The notes beneath the pieces are model-generated. The model was not told where the DNA came from. It saw nothing but the letters and a program-made list of their open reading frames with translations, and searched no databases. The position numbers were made by a program, and so were the translations under genes. Shown in pieces: positions 23,992 through 33,173 of a stretch of DNA of 48,591 nt. The stretch is taken from contig PHBD01000023.1 of NCBI GenBank assembly GCA_002841865.1, positions 1-48,591 on the forward strand. Direction: 5' to 3'. The DNA is from Deltaproteobacteria bacterium HGW-Deltaproteobacteria-19. GTDB taxonomy: Bacteria > Desulfobacterota > Syntrophia > Syntrophales > PHBD01. How positions within the stretch are numbered: position 1 is the stretch's first letter; each line of letters starts with the position of its first letter.

Positions 23992-26277
23992 TTACGATAT
24001 GTGGTCCTTAATAAATTCGTAGATCTCCGGCTGAGCGCAGACTTCATAGTATTTTCTCGATGTAATTTCGATCACATCAATGGTTTTGGGATTGACTCGA
24101 AGAACTTCGGCCTCCCGGATGACGAGGCGCTGAGACCCTCCGGACATTGTCGGCACCGTCCCTGTATAAAGTGTGACCTTTTCCTTGCCGTTCATCGGAT
24201 ACGCAACACTTTTCAGGCTGATTTCCCGGGACAGTTTGGCAAATCCCTCCTGGCTCAGTTCAATCCCGTTGACGTTGTATCGAAGGGACAGGTCGTCCGC
24301 CGTGGCCCTGAACTCTTCATCCGGGATGTCCTGAAACACAAACAGATTGAACAATCGATTTTCATCCTTGAGCTGTTTGCGCAACATCTTGCTGCAGCTT
24401 GACAATCGGTCTGCCAGATTGATGGCCGGGGAAATAATGATCCTGGAGTCGCCATCAAATAGAAATGAAGGAGGACTCTGGTGAAAACAGATGCCGATCC
24501 CCAACTCGAGGATCGGCAGTTTGTGCTTTTGACTCGTCACGTTATATTGCTGAACAATCTGGAGCATCCGGACCGCAAGTCCGCAGGCGCGAGCCACGCT
24601 GTACCAGCCCTGCGGCGTATCCTCGTACTCGAAGATCGACATGATGATCGCATCCCCTTCGATAAATTCCTTGGCCCCGCCGTAGTCGAAGAGGATTTCC
24701 GAAATCGGGTCGAAAAAATTGAGGCTGAAATAGGATGCCGGATTCAGTCCCCTTTCTATCATGGTGTATGTAATGTCCACCGAGCCCCTGATATCCGCTT
24801 TCATAATTACATGATTGACGATCGGTTTTTCTCCCATGACCCGTTCACTGGGAAGCAGGAACTCATAAAGGGACCGGTTTTCCTTTGACAGCATCAATTT
24901 TCTATCTTCTTTTATGAGGCTGATCGCATCCATTATGCCTCTCAGAAGCTGGTAATTGCGCAGATCCCTGTGATAACGGGAAAAATCTTTCAAAAACTGA
25001 AGGAGATGCTGTTTCCTTTTTTTGGTGGAACAGCCTCGTATCTCGCTGATCGCTTTATAAAGGAGATCAAGAGAATCTTCCTTCCTGCTCTTCAATTGTC
25101 GAGCAATGGGTTCTCTCGTTGAGGGGTCGAGCAGGAATTCCCGTAACTGGTGCAGCCGCAGAGGAGGACAGTACTTGCCGTATATGCCCTTGATTTCGTA
25201 GGCTGCCACGATTCTCTTCATCACGGGTGATTCATCGAATCTTCGATAAAAGTGGTCCAGCATGCTCTCCTGAATATTCATCTGCGACTTGATTCCATCG
25301 AGGACAGCCCGGGGCTCCTTGTTTCTTTTCAATCTCTCGTACTTGTCCTCGCTGTCAAAAAAGTTGAACATCAGGTCGATATTTTCGACTTCCGTCAGCA
25401 ATCCATCGAACGTGTTTCTTCCCTCAAGCAATCGCCTTTCTGAACTTTTCACTCCGGGTTCGTCATCATCGACCGGATCCACAACATCTGCATTCCCATC
25501 ATGTAAATCCGTCTGCTCCAGCAGATGGTAAATCATTGTCTTCACATTCGGGTAATTGTCCGGATCTTCTGATCGCTGACCGATCAGGACATACGCCTCG
25601 ATCAGGAAGAGATCGTCCACCATGTTATCCGTGTAAAGGATTGGATTGAGGAAGATATCGTCCGGTAAAACATGATCGGAATGAAAATTCGACTCACGGA
25701 GAGTCCTCAGGTTTTTGCTGCTGATATCGGCCAGGATTCGAAACAGCTCGTCTCCTGCATGAAGAATGGTTCGTTTTTGATTGTACTTTAAATCATTCAG
25801 TTTCTCCTTGATTTTAAAAGATTCATAGGAGTCATGGTCCAGAGATAATTCATAGCTTCTGATGAGGCCTTTAAAATTCGTCAAAAATATTTCATATTGG
25901 TTCATGATTTCCTGAAGAAACAGTTTTACGAGGGAAGCCTGTCCCAGATAGTCGATTTGAACTTCAGACGCCGATTTGGCCCTGTTGAGTCCGTCCAAAA
26001 GAACATCATTACAGAGATTCCTTAAAGCATTGATCTCATTTTTCAGGTTTTCCCTTTTATAGTCCTTGAAATAGTTTTCCGTTTCGCTGTGCTTGATCAT
26101 CAAAAGAGAGACGACTCGTTTGACGGCGTTTTGAACCTGGGGACTTATGTGGACATCGATGTGGATATTGTCCACCCCGCGAACGAGCCGATCCAATGAA
26201 AAATCGATCAGATTCCGCTTGAGAGAAAGTGGTTTGAGGCTTGGAAGCTTTGAGAAACGCTGTACAAAACTCAACAT
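23992..26277 (-). CDS. Large protein with C-terminal class III nucleotide cyclase-like domain
   Basis: A 761-residue cytosolic protein. Residues 1 to about 480 are mostly helical and not recognised. From about 490 the pattern of class III adenylate/guanylate cyclases appears: MKADIRGSVDIT (first metal Asp), FIEGDAIIMSIFE near 537 (second metal Asp), LELGIGICFHQ and SPAINLADRLSS near 615. There is no signal peptide or membrane helix. The start at ATG 26277 is preceded by AAAGGA; a TTG 18 bp upstream is possible. Whether it makes cAMP/cGMP or only binds nucleotides is not decided by these motifs. Confidence 0.6.
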   Translation of the reverse strand: MLSFVQRFSKLPSLKPLSLKRNLIDFSLDRLVRGVDNIHIDVHISPQVQNAVKRVVSLLMIKHSETENYFKDYKRENLKNEINALRNLCNDVLLDGLNRAKSASEVQIDYLGQASLVKLFLQEIMNQYEIFLTNFKGLIRSYELSLDHDSYESFKIKEKLNDLKYNQKRTILHAGDELFRILADISSKNLRTLRESNFHSDHVLPDDIFLNPILYTDNMVDDLFLIEAYVLIGQRSEDPDNYPNVKTMIYHLLEQTDLHDGNADVVDPVDDDEPGVKSSERRLLEGRNTFDGLLTEVENIDLMFNFFDSEDKYERLKRNKEPRAVLDGIKSQMNIQESMLDHFYRRFDESPVMKRIVAAYEIKGIYGKYCPPLRLHQLREFLLDPSTREPIARQLKSRKEDSLDLLYKAISEIRGCSTKKRKQHLLQFLKDFSRYHRDLRNYQLLRGIMDAISLIKEDRKLMLSKENRSLYEFLLPSERVMGEKPIVNHVIMKADIRGSVDITYTMIERGLNPASYFSLNFFDPISEILFDYGGAKEFIEGDAIIMSIFEYEDTPQGWYSVARACGLAVRMLQIVQQYNVTSQKHKLPILELGIGICFHQSPPSFLFDGDSRIIISPAINLADRLSSCSKMLRKQLKDENRLFNLFVFQDIPDEEFRATADDLSLRYNVNGIELSQEGFAKLSREISLKSVAYPMNGKEKVTLYTGTVPTMSGGSQRLVIREAEVLRVNPKTIDVIEITSRKYYEVCAQPEIYEFIKDHIS

Positions 26278-26588
26278 GGCGGCATCCTTTTGCAAGTGTC
26301 GCTGATTTCAACGGTGGGAATGATTCGAGTATGAACTTTCAACAATCCGGCAGACACATATGAACCTGCTTCCATGGCCCTCTCGGGACTAATGGTAATT
26401 ACAGGCATTTAAGATTGCTGCATCCATGCTTACGGAAAAATGGGAGTACTGTCAAGCACACACAGATTACAAGGGGGGAAAATACTCAGGCTTTAACGAT
26501 CATGGTTGCCGCAGGGTCCCGGGTTTGGATTTCATCCTGAAAGAAATCATGGACATGCAAGCACATATCACGTAGATTCCATGATACG
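26278..26588. other. Intergenic region between divergent genes
   Basis: This 311-bp stretch separates the cyclase-like gene and the zinc-ribbon gene, transcribed away from each other. I see no gene, RNA or strong promoter in it. Confidence 0.5.
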
Positions 26589-27170
26589 ATGAACACCGGA
26601 ACGGAAGAAAGCCATAAGCGGAGTGCCGCCGAGCTCCAGGCCTTGCTGGATGATGTGCCATCCGACAGGCTGGTCGCATGTGTGCCGACCCATGAATCCC
26701 TCATCCTGCACGACGGCGAAAAGGAACTCGGCCGCATTCCCCTCGACGGCATTGTCGAGGTCTCACTCCGCGACGATACATCCGTTCAGAGGAGCTACCC
26801 CATGGGCAGGTTACTGTTTCTGGGTCCGCTTGCGCTCCTCTTTCCGAAAAAAACCGTTCGCGAGGCGTACCGCCTCAGCATTCAATGGAAAGATCCGGAC
26901 GGCGGTTTCAATATCACCTTTCTCCGTATCCCCACGCGGACGATGGCCGACCACATGCTCTGCATGGTCGAGCGATCGCTGTACCCGGAGGTCCGGAGGG
27001 AACTGGCTCAGAAGGCGGCAAAGACAAGAGAGCGGGCCGCCGAATCGACAAAGGCACCAAGCCCCGCTGAGACCTCGCCGTTCATCACCTGCCCGCACTG
27101 CACCATGGAGTTCAGGAAATCCGACCTCCCGCCCGGCGGCAAGTGCCCGGTGTGCGGCCAGCCGCTCTGA
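26589..27170 (+). CDS. Hypothetical protein with C-terminal zinc ribbon
   Basis: A 193-residue cytosolic protein. Residues 1-125 form a beta-rich part (SLILHDGEKELGRIPLDGIV) with a hydrophobic segment GRLLFLGPLALLF, resembling small PH-like domains. A charged Ala-rich linker follows. The last 30 residues are a CxxC zinc ribbon, ITCPHCTMEF and KCPVCGQPL. No specific family assigned. Confidence 0.65.
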   Translation: MNTGTEESHKRSAAELQALLDDVPSDRLVACVPTHESLILHDGEKELGRIPLDGIVEVSLRDDTSVQRSYPMGRLLFLGPLALLFPKKTVREAYRLSIQWKDPDGGFNITFLRIPTRTMADHMLCMVERSLYPEVRRELAQKAAKTRERAAESTKAPSPAETSPFITCPHCTMEFRKSDLPPGGKCPVCGQPL

Positions 27171-27200
27171 GACCGCCCGCCGGAGCCCCTGCCCCGCATC

Positions 27201-27770
27201 CTACCACGCCCGGTCCTCGCCGATATGGGTGAAGTACTCCCTCCGGAACGTCTCGTAGTCTTTCTTCAGGGCCCTGTAGAGTTTGCAATTCTCGAGGGCG
27301 ATCGCTCCCAGATTGGCGACTGCCCCGATAAAATACATGTCGTCGATCGTGAACTGCCGCGGCTCCGCCGTGTAAACCCGTATGACACCGACGATCTCAT
27401 TCCGCAGCATCATCGGCACGGACAGGATCGACGCGATTCCTTCTTTCCGGGCTTCCTCTGGGTACTGGATCCGGTCGTCTTCGGGTGCATGGAGGACATT
27501 CACCACTTTGCCCGCCAGGGCCTCCGCAAGGCTTTTATCCGCCAGCACAGGGCCCTTCGTCCGGTAGCCTTCGCTCAGTCCATATGACGCGACATGGCTG
27601 AGCACTCGTTTGTTCCGTGAAAGGAGCATCAGCGAGCACCCCTTGGCCATGACCGTTTTGGCGACATTCTCCACGATAGAATGAAGAATGTCCCGGATCT
27701 CGCGGGATGAGTTCAGGACGGCCGCCGCTTCGTACAGGCCCTGGTAATAGATCTCGATACGCTTTTCCAT
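27201..27770 (-). CDS. GAF domain protein
   Basis: A 189-residue protein consisting of a single GAF sensor domain: ILHSIVENVAKTVMAKGCSL, then ASILSVPMMLRNEIVGVIRV and FTIDDMYFIGAVANLGAIAL. No kinase, cyclase or HTH is attached, so it would act through a partner. ATG 27770 has GGAGGTGC before it; the longer frame from 27812 has no such site. It converges with the zinc-ribbon gene, which ends 30 bp away. Confidence 0.85.
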   Translation of the reverse strand: MEKRIEIYYQGLYEAAAVLNSSREIRDILHSIVENVAKTVMAKGCSLMLLSRNKRVLSHVASYGLSEGYRTKGPVLADKSLAEALAGKVVNVLHAPEDDRIQYPEEARKEGIASILSVPMMLRNEIVGVIRVYTAEPRQFTIDDMYFIGAVANLGAIALENCKLYRALKKDYETFRREYFTHIGEDRAW

Positions 27771-28097
27771 TTCAGCACCTCCTTGTCCTGAAGAGGTTTT
27801 GTTCACGGACACCCTGATGCACCAATGCTTGAAAGGAACCCTTCACTGGTTGCCGTTTGCGAGTCTCGTTGAGGTGATGAACCGGGTATGCGTTGCCGGG
27901 ATATCGAGCGTTGTCCGGGAGGTTATGGAAATGAACGCCGGGGCATAAGCAGCCTTTTCATAATCTTAATGCTATCCACAGCATTCGTCAATGCAACAGG
28001 CGGAGGCAAGCAACACAAGCTCCCATGATCGGCTTTCAATTCTTCCCGATCCTGCGTAAGATGCCGTCCGGGCAATTCACTTCCGGGAGGTGCGTTC
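27771..28097. other. Intergenic region between divergent genes
   Basis: About 327 bp between the GAF gene and the exported protein gene, which point away from each other. Only the ribosome sites at the two ends are recognised; no further gene is seen. Confidence 0.5.
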
Positions 28098-29231
28098 ATG
28101 AGAAAATGGTTTCTGATGGCTGCTGTCGCGGTTGCTGTTTCGATGTCTTTGCTGGCGGCGTCCGAATCGGCTGCCGCGTCCGGCAGCAAGAAGAGCAGAT
28201 CGGGAATCGCAAAGTACGCAACCTCGGGGAAGAATGTCCCTCAAACCGTCGCCTTCACCCGCGTCGCTGAACCCCGGGAGCACGCCTTTACAATGCTGGT
28301 CCCGAGGGGTTGGATTGTGGAGGGCGGGATCTTCCGGGTGGACCCGAACAGGACCGGCGGAACCGGCAATTCCATCGAGGCGAAGTGCGACATCGCGGTC
28401 AAGAGCGATGCGGCGGGCACAATCATGCTGCGGAGGCTGCCCAAGATCAATTATGCCGATGGGCCCATGCTGCCGCCAACGCACGGTCCCGGGATGAATT
28501 ACAATGGAATGACCGTCGTGCGCATGCCCGGCTGGGAAGATTACCTTCTGCATGTGTTTTCACAGACCAGAGCGGGCGCAACCAACGCCCGGGTCGTTCA
28601 GAAGGAGCCCCTGCCGAAACTCGCAGAGCTCTTCAGCCGCTTATCGGAGCCGGTCGCCCGGGCGTTGATGCAGGTGGGCATTCAGCCTCCGACCTACCAG
28701 GCGGGATTCATCATTGTCGAATACACGGAGAACGGCAGGGCCTACAAGGAGCTGCTCTACACGGTCCTGGTCGATGCCCGCCGTTCCATGGCCCTGTGGG
28801 CGAACGACTTCACGACGACGATGCGCTCGCCGGCGGGAGAAGTGGATCAATGGAAACCCGTACTGGACATCATCGGGAACTCGGTCCGGCTGAATCCGCA
28901 GTGGGTGGCGGGAGAGATGCGGGGGCAGGGAGAACGGGCCGAGATTTCCCGGAAGGTCCTCCAGGATCTGAGCAGGATCGACCGTGAGATCACTGCTCAC
29001 CGTTCCAAGACCCAGCAGTCCATTCAAAAGGACCAGTATCTGACCCTCACCAGCCAGGAGGATTACGTCAATCCCATCACCGGGAAGGTGGAACGGGACA
29101 CGAGCGACTGGAGCCGCCGCTGGGTCAACGCGAACGGCGACTACATCTATTCGAACGACACCGGCTACAATCCAAACCGCGATCCGAGCCTGCCCCGGCA
29201 GGATTTCAGGCTCACCAGGCCGAGACGCTAG
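28098..29231 (+). CDS. Exported protein of unknown function
   Basis: A 377-residue protein with a signal peptide (MRKWFLMAAVAVAVSMSLLA, cleavage near ASESAAA) behind GGGAGGTG. The mature part has AFTMLVPRGWIVEGGIFRVD and a repeated strand pattern around VEYTENGRAYKELLYTVLVD, like secreted proteins with a beta-sandwich domain, and ends in a tail rich in polar residues. I do not recognise the family. It converges on the VWA gene, with stops 20 bp apart. Confidence 0.7.
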   Translation: MRKWFLMAAVAVAVSMSLLAASESAAASGSKKSRSGIAKYATSGKNVPQTVAFTRVAEPREHAFTMLVPRGWIVEGGIFRVDPNRTGGTGNSIEAKCDIAVKSDAAGTIMLRRLPKINYADGPMLPPTHGPGMNYNGMTVVRMPGWEDYLLHVFSQTRAGATNARVVQKEPLPKLAELFSRLSEPVARALMQVGIQPPTYQAGFIIVEYTENGRAYKELLYTVLVDARRSMALWANDFTTTMRSPAGEVDQWKPVLDIIGNSVRLNPQWVAGEMRGQGERAEISRKVLQDLSRIDREITAHRSKTQQSIQKDQYLTLTSQEDYVNPITGKVERDTSDWSRRWVNANGDYIYSNDTGYNPNRDPSLPRQDFRLTRPRR

Positions 29232-29250
29232 CGGCAATCGCGAAATCCGC

Positions 29251-30075
29251 TCACCGACACAGGCACTTGGCGATGGCCCGCGGGACGTCATGGATGCCCT
29301 TCAGGGAGATCAAGCTTCCCCGACCCTTGGCAGCGATCTTGCCGGCCAGTTCGGGGTTTCCTCCGGGCAGGGCAATGACGTGGAGTTGCGGGAACCGGCG
29401 GGCGATGCCCAGGGGATCCTGGCCCGTGTTCTGCTGGCCGTCCGTGAGCAGGATGCCGATCCGGCTGTCGATGGTGGATCGCTGGATTTCCGTGAGGCCC
29501 GCCAGGAGCCCGATGCCGATGTTCGTCCGGCCCTCGGGGCGGATGTTCAGGACGGTGTTGATGATCTCGTCCAGGGGTTTCGCCTGGTCCACCCGCTTGC
29601 AGACGTTCACCTTCTCGGAGAACAGGACGACGCCGTACTCGTCGCGGGCATCCAGGTTCGTTGCGAGGGACGTCACGGCGATCGCCGCCATGGACAGTTT
29701 CTCTCCCTGCATGGAGCCGGACGCGTCCATGATGATGACCACCGCGTTTTTCCGCTTTTTTCTGTCCAGGACAAAGATGTTTTCATAACGCGGCAATGGA
29801 TGTTCCAGCGTCGCCTCGATCGTCCGGTCGAGATCGATCTCGTCACCCGAAAAGGCGAACGGCGCCGTGGTGACGTCGCCCGTGGGCGAACCCCGCCGGG
29901 CCAGCTCGCTTCTCGACACCCGGTAGATCATGCCGATCATGAGGTGCAGGAATCGCTTCCGGATCCCCGCATCCAGGCGGTTCCAGGTCCGGGTCAGGAG
30001 TTTCCGGAGCAGCTCGGGATCGGTCTCTTCCCACTGCGCCAGGAGGATCCCGTACTTCCCCAGCATCCTTCCCAC
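29251..30075 (-). CDS. VWA domain protein, partner of MoxR ATPase (start uncertain)
   Basis: From GTG 30075 a 274-residue protein carries a von Willebrand A domain with a full MIDAS: IIMDASGSMQGEKLSMAA (DxSxS), a Thr in EGRTNIGIG and LLTDGQQNTGQDP. It is the usual partner of a MoxR-type AAA ATPase in metal-centre or complex maturation. The same frame stays open for 55 more codons up to 30240 and reads like real protein (NLRDLRLLLDSGTASIGADQ), but contains no ATG, GTG or TTG. The true N-terminus may therefore lie upstream, through a CTG start or through frameshifting at the A10 run at the end of moxR. Confidence 0.85.
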   Translation of the reverse strand: MGRMLGKYGILLAQWEETDPELLRKLLTRTWNRLDAGIRKRFLHLMIGMIYRVSRSELARRGSPTGDVTTAPFAFSGDEIDLDRTIEATLEHPLPRYENIFVLDRKKRKNAVVIIMDASGSMQGEKLSMAAIAVTSLATNLDARDEYGVVLFSEKVNVCKRVDQAKPLDEIINTVLNIRPEGRTNIGIGLLAGLTEIQRSTIDSRIGILLTDGQQNTGQDPLGIARRFPQLHVIALPGGNPELAGKIAAKGRGSLISLKGIHDVPRAIAKCLCR

Positions 30076-30236
30076 GGTCCGGGAGTATTCTTCGGAAATG
30101 TCGAGGACAGTCTTCAGATCGCCCTGCCGAAGGAGGTCGTCAATCCGGCGTTCGATGGGGAGAAAATCGGCAGGGTTCTGATCCGCCCCGATCGATGCGG
30201 TGCCCGAGTCAAGGAGCAGCCGCAGGTCCCGGAGGT

Positions 30237-31109
30237 TTACTTTTTTTTTTGCCTCTCCAGTTTCTCCATGATCTCTTCGATGATCTCTTCCGGCCTTCTC
30301 TCGCTCGTCTCGTAGAGCCAGATCTTGTTCCGGAAGGCCATGAAGGCCGCCTGGACCTGGAGTTCCCCGTCGTCCATTCCCCGGGAGGGGTTCCGGGGCA
30401 GCAGGTCCCTGCTGTGCTCGAACACATCCACCATGTCGATGCTCCCGCGGACGGATGCCCCCAGCTTGAGGTCCGGATGTTTTCGGGTCTCCCGTGCGAT
30501 GTCCACGGCCAAGTCGACAATCCCGTCATCGGTGCAACCCGTCCGCCGCCGGACGATCTCGATCTCCTCTTCCCGCGACTGGTAGTCGATCCGGATGGAG
30601 CTGAAACGGTCCTTCAGTGCCCGGGAGATCCGGCTGATGCCGATGTCGTCCAGGGGGTTGAGCGCCGCGATGATGCGGAACCCCGGATCCGCCGCCACGG
30701 TCCCCAGCCTCGGGACGGTCAGCTGTTTCTCGGACATGGCCGTGATGAACACGTTCGTCGTCTCGTCGGGCAGCCGGTTGAACTCCTCGACGTAGAGGAA
30801 CATCCCCTCCTTCATGGCCTGCAGGAGTGGGCCGTACTGAAAGAACTCGGGCCGGTACCCTTTCGCCAGGGTCTCCGCCGGGTCGAAATAGCCGATGAGC
30901 TTCGACGTCGTCAGGTCGCTGTTCCCCGTCACCAGACAGTACGGGCGGTCCTTGCATACCGAGATGGCCTGCAGGATGGTCGATTTGGACGTCCCAGGGG
31001 GACCCTCCAGAAAGATGTGCTTCCCCGCCTCGAGCGCCGAGACGATCATGAGGATCTCCAGTCTGCGCCCGATGACCCGTTCGTAAACATTCTTCAGCAG
31101 TTCATTCAT
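30237..31109 (-). CDS. MoxR family AAA+ ATPase
   Basis: A 290-residue AAA+ ATPase. Walker A EGPPGTSKST, a Walker B variant FLYVEEFNRLPDE and the sensor-1 stretch RIIAALNPLDD are present. ATG 31109 (MNELLKNVYERVIGRRLEIL) fits the family start better than the ATG at 31139. The last codons are CAA AAA AAA AAG TAA, a run of ten A just before the stop. Directly upstream of the VWA gene; MoxR-VWA pairs act as chaperones that insert cofactors or remodel complexes. Confidence 0.92.
   Translation of the reverse strand: MNELLKNVYERVIGRRLEILMIVSALEAGKHIFLEGPPGTSKSTILQAISVCKDRPYCLVTGNSDLTTSKLIGYFDPAETLAKGYRPEFFQYGPLLQAMKEGMFLYVEEFNRLPDETTNVFITAMSEKQLTVPRLGTVAADPGFRIIAALNPLDDIGISRISRALKDRFSSIRIDYQSREEEIEIVRRRTGCTDDGIVDLAVDIARETRKHPDLKLGASVRGSIDMVDVFEHSRDLLPRNPSRGMDDGELQVQAAFMAFRNKIWLYETSERRPEEIIEEIMEKLERQKKK
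30241..30250 (-). other. A10 homopolymer at the moxR-VWA junction
   Basis: Ten consecutive A (minus strand) lie immediately before the moxR stop codon. Insertion of one A by transcriptional slippage, or -1 ribosomal slippage on A AAA AAA, would put moxR in frame with the open reading frame that leads into the VWA gene. Sequencing error in the homopolymer is an alternative. Confidence 0.6.
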
Positions 31110-31239
31110 GATGTTCGACCGCTCGCTTTCACATGCCACAGAACATATGGCCGTCCTATCCGATATGATGCTTTATTTTCAGAATAATCCCCAGAGGGAG
31201 AGCGAATCACTCCCCCCCTGGAAATTAGAGAAGGCGGAT

Positions 31240-32025
31240 TTATCGAGCCGTATATCCGCCATCGATGGGAATCAGTGCTCCAGTAATGTAATCCGCATCT
31301 CCTGATGCCAGATAGACCGCGAGCTTGGCAATCTCTTCCGCAGTTACCCAACGCCCCAGAGGCGTAACATCCTCCACATACTTCTTGACGCCCTCGTCTT
31401 CATAGTAGGGCCTGCACATGGCCGTGGGGGCATAATTGGGGCAGATCCCATTCACCGTAATTTTATCCGGACCATAATCGATCGCCAATTGTCTCGTCAG
31501 ATTTGCGGCAGCCCCCTTGGATGCGCAATAAGCCGGCTCATTTGCAAGTCCGACCAATCCGCCGATGGAAACAAGGTTGATCACTTTCCCGCCGTTACCC
31601 TGATTGAGCATCTGGGCAATGGCATACTTGCAGCCGTTCCAGACGCCTTTGATATTGACTCCCATGGTAAATTCATATTCATCTTCGGTACATTCATGAA
31701 TTTTGGCCATCCGGGTAAATACCCCGGCGTTGTTCATGATGATATCGAGCTTCCCGTATTTCTTTACTGCGGCATCGACAAGGGCTTTCACTTCCGCTTC
31801 TTTCGTCACATCGCATTTTACAAAAATTGCGTCTCCGCCCGCCTTGCGGATGGCCTCGTCCGTCGAGAGATTGATATCCGTTTCATATCCCTCGGGCCTG
31901 GCCTCTTTCCGGACATCGCTGCAGACGACCTTGGCGCCACTCGCGGCAAACGCCTTGGCGATCGCCCGTCCAAAACCGGAACTGGATCCCGTCACAACAG
32001 CAACTTTGCCTGCCAATTTTTCCAT
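31240..32025 (-). CDS. Short-chain dehydrogenase/reductase
   Basis: A 261-residue classical SDR. The cofactor loop is VVTGSSSGFGRAIAKAF, the NNAG motif is intact, and the catalytic Ser (VSIGG), Tyr and Lys (YCASKGA) are all in place. An Asp after strand two (VVCSDVRK) favours NAD. ATG 32025 has GGGGGATGAA before it. It follows the BKACE gene by 95 bp on the same strand, so it may supply or remove the beta-keto acid used by that enzyme. Confidence 0.93.
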   Translation of the reverse strand: MEKLAGKVAVVTGSSSGFGRAIAKAFAASGAKVVCSDVRKEARPEGYETDINLSTDEAIRKAGGDAIFVKCDVTKEAEVKALVDAAVKKYGKLDIIMNNAGVFTRMAKIHECTEDEYEFTMGVNIKGVWNGCKYAIAQMLNQGNGGKVINLVSIGGLVGLANEPAYCASKGAAANLTRQLAIDYGPDKITVNGICPNYAPTAMCRPYYEDEGVKKYVEDVTPLGRWVTAEEIAKLAVYLASGDADYITGALIPIDGGYTAR

Positions 32026-32120
32026 TTCATCCCCCTTGGATATTTTCAGGGGAAGAGGCATCTTTTCCCTTGCAGGAAAAGACGTCCTCTCCCTTGTTTG
32101 GATGGCTTATTGCTTCACGC

Positions 32121-33173
32121 CTAGGCTTTCAGTTTGCCGCCCGGTTTTCTCATCTTCAGAAGCTGCCGCCACTCGTCGGGCTTGATGATCTCCCGCCCGA
32201 GGAGTTCCACGATCTGTTTGGTCGCGAGATACGTTTCGAGATTGTTTTTGATCTTCTCGTCGCGATGGGGCCACTTCCAGACGGAATCCTCCATGCCGAC
32301 GCGGATGTGCAGGCCCAGGAGAAGCGCGAAGGTCGTGAGGTACGTTGAAGCGCGGCCTGAGGCGCAGACAACGATCTGCGAATCCTCGTCGATCTCCCGG
32401 ATCCTGTTGGTGTAGTGCATCAGCACCTCCACCATGGCCTTGGGATTCTGCATGGGCGATCCGCCGGGCAGCGTGGGGAGAATGATCCAGTAATAGGGTT
32501 TCTCCAGCAGGCCTGTCTTGATGAGGTAGCGGTCCGCGTTGTCGATGTCCCCGTCACTGTACACGGCGATCTGCGGCTTGCAGCCCAACTCCTGGCAGAT
32601 TCTCGTCTTTTCGATCATGACGTGGGGCGGCTTGCAGAAGAGCGTGTCACCGCAGAAAGCCGCCACAGAGTTGATCGGCGTCTGATCGAAGAGCCCGTCC
32701 TCCATGCACTCGATGAATTTCTCCCATTCGCCCGTCTGGAACGGAACCATGCAGCCGCAGACGAGCCGTTCCGGATACTGCTTCCGGATGGGGTCGATCA
32801 CGTAATGGAACAGTTCCGGGTCCAGAACGTTGTAGCCGTTTTCGTCGCGCACGTGGATGTGCACGTTGGGCGCCCCGGCCTCCAGGCAGGCCAGGGCCTG
32901 ATCCCGGATCTCATCGGGCTTGATGGGATGATTGGGATTTCCCTGCTTGCTGTAGAAGGCGCCGACAATGGTCTGCGACACGAAGACCTTCTGCGGGATT
33001 TTCCACTTCGGCTGGACCTCGATGCCGATGCCGAATTTGGTCCCCACGGGATCCACAACCTCGGGAAGTCCGTAAGGGATCCAGAGGCATTTGAATTCCT
33101 CTTTCATGCCGAGCGGATTCACGTCTTTCTTCCACTCGTTTACCCATTCCCAGTTTACTTTGTCTTTTGCCAT
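32121..33173 (-). CDS. Beta-keto acid cleavage enzyme family protein (DUF849/BKACE)
   Basis: A 350-residue member of the BKACE family, zinc enzymes that convert a beta-keto acid plus acetyl-CoA to acetoacetate and a new acyl-CoA. GAPNVHIHVRDENG holds the zinc-binding His-x-His and Arg; HIRVGMEDSVW is the second conserved block. BKACE proteins known include the 3-keto-5-aminohexanoate enzyme of lysine fermentation and the dehydrocarnitine enzyme; the substrate here is open, and the adjacent SDR suggests a hydroxy acid precursor. AAAGGAG precedes the ATG. Confidence 0.9.
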   Translation of the reverse strand: MAKDKVNWEWVNEWKKDVNPLGMKEEFKCLWIPYGLPEVVDPVGTKFGIGIEVQPKWKIPQKVFVSQTIVGAFYSKQGNPNHPIKPDEIRDQALACLEAGAPNVHIHVRDENGYNVLDPELFHYVIDPIRKQYPERLVCGCMVPFQTGEWEKFIECMEDGLFDQTPINSVAAFCGDTLFCKPPHVMIEKTRICQELGCKPQIAVYSDGDIDNADRYLIKTGLLEKPYYWIILPTLPGGSPMQNPKAMVEVLMHYTNRIREIDEDSQIVVCASGRASTYLTTFALLLGLHIRVGMEDSVWKWPHRDEKIKNNLETYLATKQIVELLGREIIKPDEWRQLLKMRKPGGKLKA

